Source: Cryptomeria japonica (Eukaryota; Streptophyta; Pinopsida; Cupressales; Cupressaceae). From it: a stretch of DNA of 64,000 bases. Below are positions 1 to 11,003 of this stretch, piece by piece. The stretch covers positions 159,792,317-159,856,316 of the forward strand of contig NC_081405.1 of NCBI RefSeq assembly GCF_030272615.1, given 5' to 3'. Each line of letters begins with the position of its first letter. Position 1 is the stretch's first letter. Position numbers and translations under genes: made by a program. The notes below the pieces were generated by a model. The model searched no databases. It was not told where the DNA came from and saw only the letters and a program-made list of their open reading frames with translations.

Positions 1-1
1 A

Positions 2-1055
2 ACAACATAAAATTAATACGTGGAAGTTAAGAAAGCTTTGAATGAAATTGCTGGTATGGATGACTTGACAATTGCCAAGAAGTTGGTGTGTGTTGGAGCT
101 GATGGAGCTGCAGTAATGCAAGGTCAAAGGACCGGTCTTTCCGCAAGATTACAAACTAGTATTGCACCATACATGGTTGGCATTCACTGCATGGCCCATC
201 GAATGAATTTAGCATATAGAATTGTAAGCAATTTCCTTACAGTGTCAAAAGTTGAAGATCTAGTCCACGAGCTCCACTCATACTTTTGTCGAAGTCCTAA
301 ACGTTTTGCAAAATTTTAGATTTTTGCTAAGGGAGTAACAACAGGAAACAAGCTTCTCAGGGATGTTGAGACCAGATGGATCTCCTTGCATGGACCAGCG
401 GAACGAGTTCTAACAGAATATCAATCCTTTATCGAACTAATGTATGAGCAATGTCTCACAGTAGACAAAGCTCTTGATCTCTTACATAAGTTAAGTGATA
501 TAGAGACCCTGTTAACTTTAGCCAGTCTTCTCCCCATGCTGGATTCAATGAGAAAAATTGTTAAGAAAGCCCAAGACATAACTATGTATATCAATGAGTA
601 TAACACTCTACGTAAAATGACATGCTTGAGCCTGGATGGTCTATACCTAGATCTAACAGGGTGAAGCCCAAATTTTTTTAGGTGGCAGATAATTATAGAT
701 TTGAATCATGCTGAAATTTTTTTACATTTCAGTACAAAAAATGAGTTATGTGTCTTTGTAAAAGGATTTCAGATACCAATGCACCAATCTAAGACGGGCA
801 AGCGAGGCAGAGCACTGCCAGTCAAAAAGGAAGATTTTGACAGGATTGTTAAATCTGTTAGTGATAATTTAAAGTCTATTGCATATGAACTTTCAACTGA
901 GATTTGTGAAAGATTCCCTTGAGAAGAAATACTTGAAGCCATGGGTTGTGTGTATCCTGAATTTTGACATTCAATTGGAGATAATCCAAATGACGCAAAG
1001 ATGTTTCATAAAAAACTAGAGGAATTGATATTGACATTTTCAAAAGATGCATATT
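2..1055 (+). pseudogene. hAT-like transposase relic (ZNF862-like type)
   Basis: One reading frame runs across the segment, broken by TAG at about 317 and TGA at about 662, 920 and 965. It reads GADGAAVMQGQRTG, then HCMAHRMNLAYRIV, then ETRWISLHGPAERVLTEY, then a degenerate tail. The order of an alanine- and glycine-rich GADGA block, an HC-AHR-NLA block and a TRW block is characteristic of the catalytic C-terminal half of hAT-like transposases and of the domesticated zinc-finger-862 type. The N-terminal BED finger and first catalytic region would lie left of the window. The homology ends near 1,050, where copia-type 3' sequence begins, so this relic is either nested in that element or truncated against it. 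It is not functional as read. hAT-like ancestry is fairly secure; the exact subfamily is not. Confidence 0.75.
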
Positions 1056-1357
1056 GCAATGGACAACTTGGTCTCTCTTCTTCTCTCATATGGGGGGGGG
1101 GGGGGGGGTGACTTTTTCCTCACATTGTATTTTGTCCTTCGCATACTTCTTTGAGAGTTCCTTTGTATATAGTTTTTATGTCTTTTGGGGGAGGGTTTTA
1201 TCCCATTGGGTTTTTCTCTCTTTCCCTGCTTTATGGAAGATTGCATTTGCATTTGTACATGGGTACCTTACATGGCCTTGTAGCCAAGACCCATCTTGCA
1301 TTGCTTAGTTGCATTGTAGACTTAATTGCATTCCCTTAAGTTGCACTTAAGGGGGGG
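1056..1357 (+). mobile_element. 3' end of a copia-type internal region, with polypurine tract
   Basis: Non-coding sequence immediately upstream of an LTR. It contains GGGGGAGGGTTTTATCCCATTGGG, a stretch typical of the 3' end of plant Ty1-copia elements (split here as GGGGGAGGG and TTTTATCCCATTGGG), and ends in the purine tract AAGGGGGGG at 1,349-1,357 that would prime plus-strand synthesis. A 17-base G run lies at 1,092-1,108. The same block reappears reversed at 38,535-38,709, so this is a repeated family. No coding capacity is left. Confidence 0.7.
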
Positions 1358-1697
1358 TGTTGGTGTAATTATTTATTCATGTTGGATATAATTACACTTT
1401 ACTTAAGTTTACTTAGGTACATGCATAACATTGTAGTTTTCATATGAGACACTTAGGGAGATGTGCATACATTGGGACTGTGTATGTAGGATAATTTCCA
1501 CCTTTTATGGCGTGATATTATTGTTACTTTATCATATCAACTTATTGTGGAGTGATAATTCCACATTTGATGGGTGATCCACCTCATGTGAAATATTTTA
1601 CTATTTATCCTACCTACCCTTGCATCTCATTGAGCCACATGTCATGATTGTGTGCTCTCTTGTCTCTTAGCCTTGCCTTTATAAGAAGGCTCATTAA

Positions 1698-1715
1698 TCA
1701 TTGTATGTAATTCTT
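1698..1715. repeat. Left target-site duplication of the LINE
   Basis: TCATTGTATGTAATTCTT, 18 bp, identical to 10,871-10,888. It abuts the poly(T) that is the LINE poly(A) tail read on the plus strand. Confidence 0.9.
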
Positions 1716-2919
1716 TTTTTTTTTAATCAGTAAGAGGCCGAGGCCAAAAAATTTTATTATTCATTTTTAAAATTATACATAACTCCACTCATGCGGGTGC
1801 TGGTAGGAAAGAGTGGAGTCGAGAAAACCTCCGGCCTTGCTCGAGACCATAGTCCAGCAAATCTCTTAAAAAAGTTACAGTATTGATATATGAAAACCCC
1901 GAGCCAGGGTGATCACGTGGGAAAGTTTTTTATTTTTCCTTCCCTTACAAGCCCAAAAGTGATGTTTTTAGTAGCCTTACAATCATATTCCTCTTTGATT
2001 CCGGAGTTGTTCTTTAGTTACTTAGAGTCGCTCCTTAATTGCCCATGATAACTTGTTAGGCCTGCATTGTCAGTTACTCAAACACTTGGCAATTTTGTTA
2101 GTGTCATCCGGACATGTATATCATTTGACAGTTTATTGCTAGATACAAACCCTCAAGTCATTTCCAAAGCAAACATATCCACTAAGATTATAAAATAATA
2201 AAATTTAAGAGACAGAATTGAAGTACCGATTACAACTAGGATAGAACTAGATTGCCCAAAGATCCTACCAACCAAAAAATCCTCAGTTTTCCAACTCTTG
2301 TTTATGCTCCTGGACGTTGTCCTTAATAAGGGTAAAATCCAAGCTACAACAACAAGAGTGGGAAAAAGGAGATTCAGTCAATCCAGCCTACCTTACCCTG
2401 TAGTTTTATAGCAAAAGGAGATGACTGAATGGATGGTTGTTCACAGTTTGCATGTTAGCCACATAAAGTTCACCGACTTCAAAAATGACATGGAGATATC
2501 AAAATATAGAAAACATCAACAGATGGCATTAAAACTTCAGCAAGTGTCCTTCGAAATAAATCAAAGTAAATACCACTAGTATTATGCATCCAAATGCTAG
2601 TAACTATCTAGAGTATTTATTTAACTATTTTAATAGCAAAATGCTGATGTATATCTATATAGTAGATATTCCTTCATGCCCATTAAGTCACAGTAATTTG
2701 TAGGATTAATATCATACTAATTTAGTGTCTTATATGTTACTTAAGTTTGTTTTTAAAGCTTCGATACTATTTGCTATCTTAGCCCTGGTTTCCTGTTAAC
2801 TGTAAATTGTACCCTATTTTCCTAAGATCCCCCTTGTGATCAGTTACAATTTAAGCCAAGCCCCATAGCTCTGTATTAATATCAAAAATGGAACTGGGCT
2901 CCCAAAAAGCAGAGCCACA
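1716..2919 (-). other. LINE 3' region distal to the extra ORF
   Basis: Non-coding sequence between the stop of the extra ORF and the LINE poly(A). About 60 bp next to the tail are GC-richer (GAGGCCGAGGCC on plus) and look like a LINE 3' terminus. The rest is AT-rich and I see no gene or repeat in it. Confidence 0.6.
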
Positions 2920-3495
2920 TCATTCCGCCCCAGAAGACGAAGAAGAAGCCATTTCCTCCTCCAGAACCAGACCCTCGGCTCTGACGAAGTCCTCAAACCA
3001 TGTAGGTTTAGGAGGGTGTCTCACATGGAATAAGAAAAGCAGAAAGTTGACATTTCTGTTGATTACCTCAATCCTTTCCATGGATACAGGCTCACCATCC
3101 GTGGAAATGATAGGGAATCGAGGCACCAGCCTATTATTTCGAATGAGAATGTTATAATTCCTCGGTCGCAGAATAGTCCCTTCATTGTCAATATTGACTA
3201 AAACCCGCTCAAGATCGCCCAAAATAGAGGTAGTGAAGACCTCTCTACATAGAGCACTAGTATCTTCATGATTTTTGGTGGAACTCATAGTCACAGCGAG
3301 AAACATGGCGGCCACGTCCGAGTTGGCCCTGGTTCTGTCCGAATTTGTGAGGAAATCCGGGCCCAAGATGTTCTCAACTACATCAATCACCAAGGTGTGA
3401 GGGAGACGCATAATGCGCTTGAGGCGGTCACGAGTGATGGCCCCTTCAAAGGCCATTTGTCTCTTTGAACTGCAGAGTTTAATTGGGGTATCCAT
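2920..3495 (-). CDS. Intact 191-codon ORF of unknown function in the LINE 3' region
   Basis: An uninterrupted frame starts at an ATG at 3,495 in a good plant context (GCGATGG); an upstream in-frame GTG at 3,510 could add five codons but is unlikely. The sequence just before the ATG, TGTGAATTTTCAG, also looks like a 3' splice site, so an upstream non-coding exon is possible. The product begins MDTPIKLCSSKRQMAFEG, has a basic stretch RDRLKRIMRLPH, hydrophobic patches such as VNFLLFLFHVRHPP, and ends in an acidic, serine-rich tail. I see no signal peptide, zinc motif or enzyme motif and do not recognise the family. It is on the same strand as the LINE ORFs and inside the LINE target duplications, so it was carried in by 3' transduction, inserted later, or is a true third ORF. 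A virus-derived or cellular origin cannot be told from the sequence alone. Confidence 0.5.
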   Translation of the reverse strand: MDTPIKLCSSKRQMAFEGAITRDRLKRIMRLPHTLVIDVVENILGPDFLTNSDRTRANSDVAAMFLAVTMSSTKNHEDTSALCREVFTTSILGDLERVLVNIDNEGTILRPRNYNILIRNNRLVPRFPIISTDGEPVSMERIEVINRNVNFLLFLFHVRHPPKPTWFEDFVRAEGLVLEEEMASSSSSGAE

Positions 3496-3510
3496 CGCCT
3501 GAAAATTCAC

Positions 3511-4556
3511 AACACGGGGTCTCAGGAAAACTACAGAGTATCAATATGTGAGAACTGAAGCTAAGGTTGGTAGCCGAATGATTTAAAAGAGTTGAGTTAG
3601 CTCATTTTGAAAACAATCACGCCAGAACTCCACTTTGGAGGGATTTCATTAGTTACAAAATAACACATATCCTTGAATGATGCGCCGACTGAGGTGAAAT
3701 CATGTGGAGGAGCTCGAAATAATTTTGACAGAAGAGAAAGCGCATATGCTTCATACTACAGCTCTAACATATCATAATTATTAAGACTACAAGGGGATCT
3801 TGCCATTTTATAATATTAATTAATCCATAACTATGGGTTATTTAATTCCTAGTCTGGGTGTCACCGATCGCACAATTAATGATCGACCTCTATGTTATGA
3901 GTAAAAGGACATTTAGGCCACTGATAGAGATACTCGAGATCTTAAATGTAGAGCCTTAATCCTTTGTATTTAACTGAAAATTTCTATATTTGTTTTTTGG
4001 TTGAGCTAGAGTACATTTCTAGCAGGAAAGTGTTTATTAATTAGTGCTATTTACTTCGGGTTTATAAAATAAATTAGATACACTATTATCTAAATAAGAG
4101 TTTTATTTTTTCTTCTTTTTTTTTTCTAAAAGATTGTAAAATCTATTTATTATTATATAAGTATCTAAAGATGTTTAAAAGAGTGTTTATAGTTAACAAG
4201 GGTAAGTTATGTTCTATAATTGTGAGTTTTGGGTAATATGGATATCTAAGTTAATATATATGGTCAATATACTTATTTATAAATGGATTATATAAATACT
4301 TGTTTATCTATATATCCCTCCCCATATATATACATACAGGTATCTATATAGTTCAAATGAGTGATTATAAGCACGAATAAGATGATGTTTATATGTGGAT
4401 ATGAGAATATATGATTTTAATTATATGTCTATATATATTAGTGATTATATATATAAATGGAACTGTATATATATACAGAGATTGATAGATGTGTTTGATG
4501 ACTTGTCTTAGTCATAGAGGCTTATAATCAGCTCTTGCTAATATAACAACCATTAG
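3511..4556 (-). other. Non-coding stretch between LINE ORF2 and the extra ORF
   Basis: AT-rich, with no open frame of note. The part at about 4,190-4,480 is rich in TATATA tracts and works out as an irregular AT microsatellite. Could be LINE 3' UTR or the upstream region of the extra ORF. Confidence 0.5.
4190..4480. repeat. Irregular TA-rich microsatellite
   Basis: Repeated TATATA/TATATATATA tracts separated by short unique bases, for example around 4,250-4,340 and 4,425-4,475. Low-complexity DNA. Confidence 0.6.
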
Positions 4557-7500
4557 TTAAGGGTTGATGTTGGGAGCTATATGAATTATTGTCTTGCCAT
4601 CAGCTCCCATATTGGCGAGGGAGTCAGCTCTCCTATTGCCTTCCTTGTAAATGTGGTTAAAGATGACCCTATCAAATGTTTTTATGTTTGTCAAAAATTT
4701 TGCCAGGGAAGCATTTAGTCTCCAATCAGGCATAAACCCTTTTCTAAGGGCATTGATGATAATAGCCAAATCTCCTTCAATGACAATCCTCTTAATATTA
4801 AGTATAATGCCTAAGTTTATTCCTGCATCAAGTGCTTGCATTTCTACAACATTATTTGTACTTGATCTGCAGGGAAGAGCCATAAAGGCCACCTCGTCCC
4901 CATTTGAATTGTGGAGGCAGCAGCCCAGACCCGTCTTCCCAAGGTTACCCTGCGAGGCACCATCAAAGTTTAATTTAAACCAATCACTGATAGGAGGGAT
5001 CCATTTACATTCTTTGCGAGATAGCCCATTTGTTGAGGGACCTTTACCAATGAAGGGGGGAATCTTTAGACCTTTCCATCTTAGTCTCATTTTTTCATCC
5101 CAGTATGACATATTGATGTCTCTCTGATGATTTAGGGTTTGGTTATTTATTATTTCAACTATGGTGGCTTCAATTTTATTGATCAGTTGATACCATTGCA
5201 TTTTGCTGTCTTTGAAAATCCTCCTATTTCTCTCCTTCCAAATTTTCCAAATCATAATAGATGGGGCAATGATCCATAAATGTTCAAACATGCAACCAAT
5301 GTTCCGGATTGGTCATGCATGGAAAAGATCCAAAATATTATTAGGAATGGGGGAATACCAGATCAACTGCTTTCTTAACCAGCCCCAACAATTATGAGCG
5401 TAATCGCATGTCACCAAAAGGTGATTAGAAGTCTGTTCATCCTTTTCACATAAAGGGCACCTGCTTGGTCCTTCATATCCAAGTTTCCTAAAAGTATCAG
5501 AAGTGAGGATTCGTTTTGAATAGCCAGCCATGCAAACAAACCTGCTTTCGGAAGGCACCTTTTATCCCAACACAAAGTTAAGGGTAGATTGGAGCGAGGG
5601 ATATGATTTTTATTTAGCATGTGTTTGTAGCCCTCCTTTGTTTCATATCTTCCCTTTTTAGAGCCAGCCCATATCAATTTGTCAGAATCAGGAGTTAGGG
5701 CAATATTTCTTGAGGACAGGATCTGAGATAGGAAGGATCTCTCCTGGGACGGGATATCAAGATGCTTCAATGATTTCCATCTCCATTTTTTCAGACGCCC
5801 TATGCTAAATTCTTCAATGTAATCTTTTACATGAGTACCCCAGAGTCCTTCAAGGGTGGGAATGATTGAGATGAAATTAGGAAGAGTGTTGAGGGGGGGG
5901 AAGGATCCCCAGGAGTCTCTCCAAAACATGGCATCCTACCCATTTCCAATGCACCAAGTTAACTTGTCAGATATGATGCTTCTACATTCTAGCATGAAGT
6001 TCTAGAATCTAGAGCCCTTAGGAGGGTGAGCAGTCCTAAAGATGCTTATAGGATCTAGGTTGTGCAGATATTTGTTAAAAAGGGTGCGCGGCCATTTAGC
6101 GTTGGGGTTAGAATACATCCGCCATACTAACTTGGCCCCCAACACTTTGCTCTGGATGAGAAGGTCTTTGATACACAAACCTCCCATTTCCTTGGGTAAG
6201 CAAATCTTGTCCTAAGCAATCAACGAAAGTCTAACCTTGTCTTTAGAACCTTGCCAGAAGAAAGTCCTTATATGTCTAGTAATCTCCTTCCTCTTGGAAG
6301 CAGGAAAATCCATACTTGAGAGTTGATAAATAGGCATGGTCGAGAGGACCTCCTTGATCATAGTGGCCTTCCCTGCAAAGGAAAGCCATTTACCTTTCCA
6401 AGAGGATATTCTATTTTTAATCTTGGTCACAACCTGATTCCAAAGATTGGATGATCTAGTGCCTTTGTCTATGGGGAGACCCAAGTATTTACATGGCAAT
6501 TCTACAGCTTTATATTTAAGAACTTTCAGAATTTTTGTTCGAAGTTCGTTATTTGTGTTAAAAAGGTTATATTAGACTTCATAGTGTTAATTTCTTGACC
6601 AGAGATGCTAGTGTAGTTATTCAAGGTTTTTTTAATTGTTTTAGCCTCCATATGGCTACTTGACCCAAACAACATGGTATCATCCACAAATTGTTGATGG
6701 GTAATAGGCTCCATGTTAGAGGTGATTTTGATACCACTAAGCTGAGCCTTTTATCTAGCCCAATTAATCATTCTCCCTAGAGATTCAACCATTATAATGA
6801 AGAGGAAGGGGGAGAGGGGATCCCCTTGTCTGAGGCCTCTAGAAATTTCAAAGAAGCCCTCTGAGGCCCCATTGACAAGGATTGAGATCCTCGGAGTAGC
6901 GATACATTCAAATACCAAATTAATCCATTGCTTATTAAATCTAAAAGCATCCAGACATTTGCAAAGAAAGTGTCGATCCACTTTATCATATGCTTTCTTG
7001 ATGTCTAGTTTAATCAGCATACTTGGTACTTTGTTGTTTTGTATTGTGTGAATAGCTTCCTGAGCAATGATTATACCATCATAAATGGATCTATTAGGCA
7101 CAAAACCTGTCTGTTCCTCACTGATAATTATGGGGAGGAGGGTCAGTAATCTGTTTGCCATTGTTTTAGTGAGTAATTTATATAGGGTGTTACATAAAGC
7201 TATTGGGTGATAGTCCTCAAAACTTTCCACGACCTCCTTCTTTGGGATTAGGGCTATAAATGTATTGTTAAGTTCTCTGAGAATTTTCCCAGAGTTTCTC
7301 ATCCCCTCTAAGGCCGCAGTAATTTCCACACCCATGAAGCCCCAACATTTTTGATAGAAGTGAGTCGGGAACCCATCACGACCAGGAGCCTTATCTGGAC
7401 CCATTTGGAATAAGGCTAATTCTACTTCTTCTGTTGTTAATTTTTTGTTAAGCATTAAGTTGTGTTCTTTTGATATTAATTTCGGGATATTTTTTAAGAA

Positions 7501-8761
7501 GTCACTCTCCTTAGTCCATTTAGAGCCCTCCCTATTATTAAGGATAGTCTCAAAATACCCCACAGCAGCTTTAGCAATAAGTTCAGGGTTATCAGTAAAA
7601 TCCCCCGATGCCAATTTGATCTTGTTGATTTTGTTTATAGTTCTGCGATGTTTAGTGCTATTGTGAAAGAAACTCGTATTTTTGTCACCGACATCAAGCC
7701 AGTTGTCCCTCGATTTATGTTTCCAATAAATTTCTTCACGAGCTAAAATTTCTTCATAACGAGCCAAATTGCTTTTTTCCCTTTGATATAAGAAGTTGTT
7801 CATCCCATACTTGATCACCTCTTCATTGATAATCTCCATCTCCTTTTCAAACTCTATTTTTTGTGAAAAGATATTTCCAAAGTGTTCTTTATTCCACATT
7901 GTTAATTGTTGCTTAATCTTTTTTAAGTTTGGTTACTACTCTAAAAGTCTTGGAACCTAAGACTTTAGTATCATTCCACCAATTTTCAATAAGTTGTAAT
8001 AGATTTTCATCTCTGAACCACATTTTTTCAAAGCAAAAGGGGGTTTTTGTCGGTTTTAGAGCTTCTGTTATTATTAATTGGACCGGGAAATGATCTGATC
8101 TAGAGAGGGGGAGGACAGAGGTTTTAGAGGATTGAGACAGATTACCAAACAGGAAAAATCTGTCCAGTTTTTCTGCAATGTTGCAGAAGCCTTGTCTTCT
8201 GTTATTCCAAGTAAAGGCTTCATTCCTGGCTGTTAATTCCAACAAGTTACATTTATGCGTCCAATTCCTGAAATCTAAGCATGATTGACTCATTTTGTTA
8301 TTGCCCCCCCACTTTTCCTTGGGATCCAGAATTGCATTGAAGTCTCCACCAATTAGGCAGGTTTGTTCAGTTTCATTTAGAAGGAAATTCCCAATTTCAT
8401 CCTAGACTTGTTTTTTTGCATGTGTTTGTGTGGGGCCATAAACATTAATTAATGTGAAATTTAAGTTGCTTTTGATGCTTACAACCCTTCTACACATCCA
8501 ATTTGGGTTCTTCCTTATAATTTTGAAGGAAACATGCCTTAGGTCCCATATGATGGCCAGTCCACCAGATGCTCCAGAGGCAGTTTGTCCTTGAAGTTCT
8601 CTGATACCTATTTTTTTCTTTAAGTTTGTTAATTCATTGTTATTTAGTTTGGTCTCTTGTATTAAGAATAATTTCGGGTTGTATTTGGCAATGCATTGTT
8701 TTACGATACACTGTTTGTTAGGAGCATTCATGCCCCTAACATTCCATGTGAGGAGTTTCAT
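4557..8761 (-). pseudogene. LINE ORF2: endonuclease, reverse transcriptase, RNase H (decayed)
   Basis: The frame starts at ATG 8,761 with MKLLTWNVRGMN, the start of an apurinic endonuclease-like domain. QETK, VYGP, GGDFNAI and SDHFP follow, so the endonuclease core residues are present. The RT domain spans about 7,500-6,500: GPDKAPGRDGFP, LIKLDIKKAYDKV, SRGLRQGDPLSPFLF and the catalytic FVDD near 6,680-6,690 (most L1-type RTs read FADD). A Cys/His zf-RVT segment, CPLCEKDEQTSNHLLVTC, is at about 5,460-5,390. The C-terminal RNase H (about 4,975-4,585) keeps NFDGA, an EMQAL glutamate, EGDLA and RRADSLAN. In-frame stops (TAG near 8,402, 6,212, 6,000 and 5,930; TAA near 7,912 and 6,750; TGA near 5,315) plus frameshifts near 6,520 and 5,410 inactivate it. 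Several stops sit where the family has Trp. Confidence 0.93.
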
Positions 8762-10857
8762 AGTTCATTGGGAAGGATCTTCCCCTTCCCTACCTCAAAA
8801 AGATTAGTGATTTTAGTCTGACCCACTGCACTACCAACTCTGGTGAGTAATTCAGAAATGGATTTCCTACCATGCTTTTTTTGGTCAGCGGCAAAGTCTG
8901 GGGGGGAGCAGTGCTCCATAGTGTTAGCGATCCCCAGGCATTCCACAATATCGCTTGCCACATCAAAAAAGGGGGAGGTGGCCATATCCTCAAAGATGGG
9001 TTTGCACAACTCTCTGGCTAACAATGATTTTTGCAGTGCAAGTTCTTCCTCACCAGCTATCTCATTAATAAATAACTCAATAAGGTCATCTGTAACAGAG
9101 TTACCCACATACTCAAGTATGCATTTATCTTCAAGGGCTCTTCTTTCATCTACACTCATCATCATGGAACTCTTATCTGTTGAGTGATTTTTTCCCTTTT
9201 TGTTCTTTTGTTTTTTGTTTCTCCCTTTGCCTTTTTTGTTCTTATTCTTTTTCTTTTCTTTTTTCTTTTTATTTTTATCCCTATCTTCCATACTTAGAGC
9301 CAGATTGCTTAGTGTGTTGTTTTCCTCCAATGTGATCTTATTTTGAGCTGATAAAGCTTCCTTGTGAATGGGGGTGGTTTCAAAGATAAGAGAGTCATTA
9401 GTTCACCTATGATGTTTAAATCAATAAGAGCTATGTTGGCTGCAGGTGTGGAAATCGGCCATAAATTTTGTTTGTTCGCAGGAGCTATCCTCCTCTATTC
9501 CTCTACTGGTGCCGCAAGTGAAATTTCATTTTCCTTGCATTCTAATTTCTTGTGTGTGTTATTTGATTCCATAGACCCAAGATATTGTTTATTAAACATA
9601 AAACCTCCCATAGGGTTGAATTTAATGTTCAAATCCCCCCCCCATAGAAGCCTTAATGCATGTTTTTTTTGACCCCTGATAAGGGAAGATTCCAGTCTTT
9701 GGAGTGAAGTCTTTCGCGGGGATCTCTGGTTTGATTTCATAAATTGAGTGGTTTGTGATAATTTTGATGGGATCAAATGTTGATTTACCTATCTCAATGT
9801 TGGCTAAAATTTTGATATCAGAGGATTCCAGATAGTTATCCTCCAAACCCTCAAAACCTCCTATAAAATCTCCTAATTTTTTAAGGACATCATTATGGAT
9901 TAATTCGACTGGCATATTAGGAAATCGAATCCACTTTGGAACCCTAATTTTCTCAACATCTTTAGGGGAAAAATTTGGTTTCCAATTGAAAAATTTGAAG
10001 CAGTAGCCCTTAAAAAACCTATGATTATTTTTAAGTAAATTATCTTTAAGATCTGCAGTATTGCAATTGATAAATAAAAAATCATTCTCTAAGCTCATGA
10101 TACTTATCTGGTTTCTCGTGAAGGATTTCAACCATTGCTGAATCTTCGAGGACGAAGCGCCAAAACCGAACCATTTGCCTAAGAGCCCACAAGCGTTGTA
10201 ACATTCCCACAATTCATCGGTATGATTATTACTTATAATCATAATATTATCTGTATTGAAGCCGGACGACTTCTGAAAGTTTAAAGGACCTTTCTTAGGG
10301 TGGACATCCTCCCTTCTTCTAGTGAAAAAATTTGGATTATATGATGAGGGTTTTCTAACCCCAAGTTTGGTTCTGTTTGCTCCAGAAGCCACATTTACAT
10401 GGATCCTCGAGAGAGTCTCTGTCCACAAGATAGGAGATCTTGTTTTGTTAGGGCAACCAGATGATAATAAATCTCTTGAGTAATTGAGGGGCACCTCCTT
10501 CTTCTGAAATAAAGTGGATTTCTGAATTTTACAGGGAGACTCTACCATTCTTATAGTTTGTTACCGGGTATTCACCGCTGGAGAAGTGGAGGGAACTTCT
10601 GAAAGAGGAAAACGGTCGGACAAAGCCCCTAGGGCTCTTCTACTAATTTCATTGAGCTTTAAAGTTGTTAAATTAGCCCCTATAACTTCAGGGGTGAGGG
10701 CATTAAGATAATTCTCCAGGCGGGTAGCACGATTTTGATCCTCCAGAGGAGAAAAACTATTCTTCCATTGCCCGAGATGCCTCCCAAACCCGAGTAGAAA
10801 TTGCTGGGATTTCGCAGAAGGGTTTCTGCCTTTCGCAGATGTATTCGCGGTTTTCAT
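8758..10857 (-). pseudogene. LINE ORF1: DUF4283-like nucleic-acid-binding protein (decayed)
   Basis: ATG at 10,857 begins MKTANTSAKGRNPSAKSQQ. The middle part contains a DUF4283-like block ending FNWKPNFSPKDVEKIRVPKW and IRFPNMPVELIHNDVLKKLG, the pattern typical of ORF1 of plant L1-type LINEs. A C-terminal segment is strongly lysine-rich (about 9,270-9,180), then acidic. No CCHC knuckle was seen. The frame is broken by a TAA at about 10,559, by a frameshift at a run of ten C on plus (about 9,637-9,646) and again before about 9,330. The last frame ends at 8,758 with CTATGA, so its TGA overlaps the ATG of ORF2 by the four bases ATGA. ORF1 normally packages the LINE RNA; this copy cannot. Confidence 0.85.
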
Positions 10858-10870
10858 ATTATTTGGATTC

Positions 10871-10888
10871 TCATTGTATGTAATTCTT
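10871..10888. repeat. Right target-site duplication of the LINE
   Basis: Second copy of the 18-bp TCATTGTATGTAATTCTT. The copia LTR resumes immediately after it with GATGATCCAGTTG. Confidence 0.9.
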
Positions 10889-11003
10889 GATGATCCAGTT
10901 GATTAGTATTTGCATCTTGATTAGAATACAGTTTATTCTTATCAAATATTTTCTCTCTCTATTGTGCTATTCATTGTACCCTAGATCTTGGTTATTTTCA
11001 ACA

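Larger units (their letters stand above)
1716..10870 (-). mobile_element. Plant L1-type LINE, about 9.15 kb
   Basis: Bounded by an 18-bp perfect target duplication. The 3' end is at the low coordinate: read on minus it ends GGCCTCTTACTGATT followed by a run of A, the usual oligo(A) end of a LINE. The 5' end is at 10,870, only about 13 bases upstream of the ORF1 ATG at 10,857, so the copy is either nearly full length with a very short leader or truncated just before ORF1. Order on minus: ORF1 (DUF4283-like, lysine-rich tail), ORF2 (endonuclease, RT, CCHC-type zinc region, RNase H), then an unusually long 2.8-kb 3' region with an additional intact ORF. Several stops and frameshifts make it inactive. 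It inserted into a copia LTR and is therefore younger than that element. Confidence 0.92.
1358..11003 (+). mobile_element. Copia-type 3' LTR split by a LINE
   Basis: The LTR begins TGTTGGTGTAATTA at 1,358 directly after a polypurine tract and ends CAACA at 11,003, so it has TGTTG/CAACA inverted ends. Its first 358 bp are at 1,358-1,715 and its last 115 bp at 10,889-11,003; the gap is a LINE. With one target duplication removed it is about 473 bp, close to the 480-bp LTR on the opposite strand at 38,055-38,534, which supports the reconstruction. Shared blocks include the start, GGTGATCCACCT, CATTGAGCCACATGTCATG, the promoter-like TATAAG/TATATAAG region and GATGATCCAGTTGATTAGTAT. The 5' LTR and body lie left of the window. 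Confidence 0.85.

Noticed and set aside
1054-1339. Plus-strand frames through the G17 run as coding
   Set aside because: Low-complexity copia 3' region that is also present, without an equivalent frame, at 38,535-38,709.
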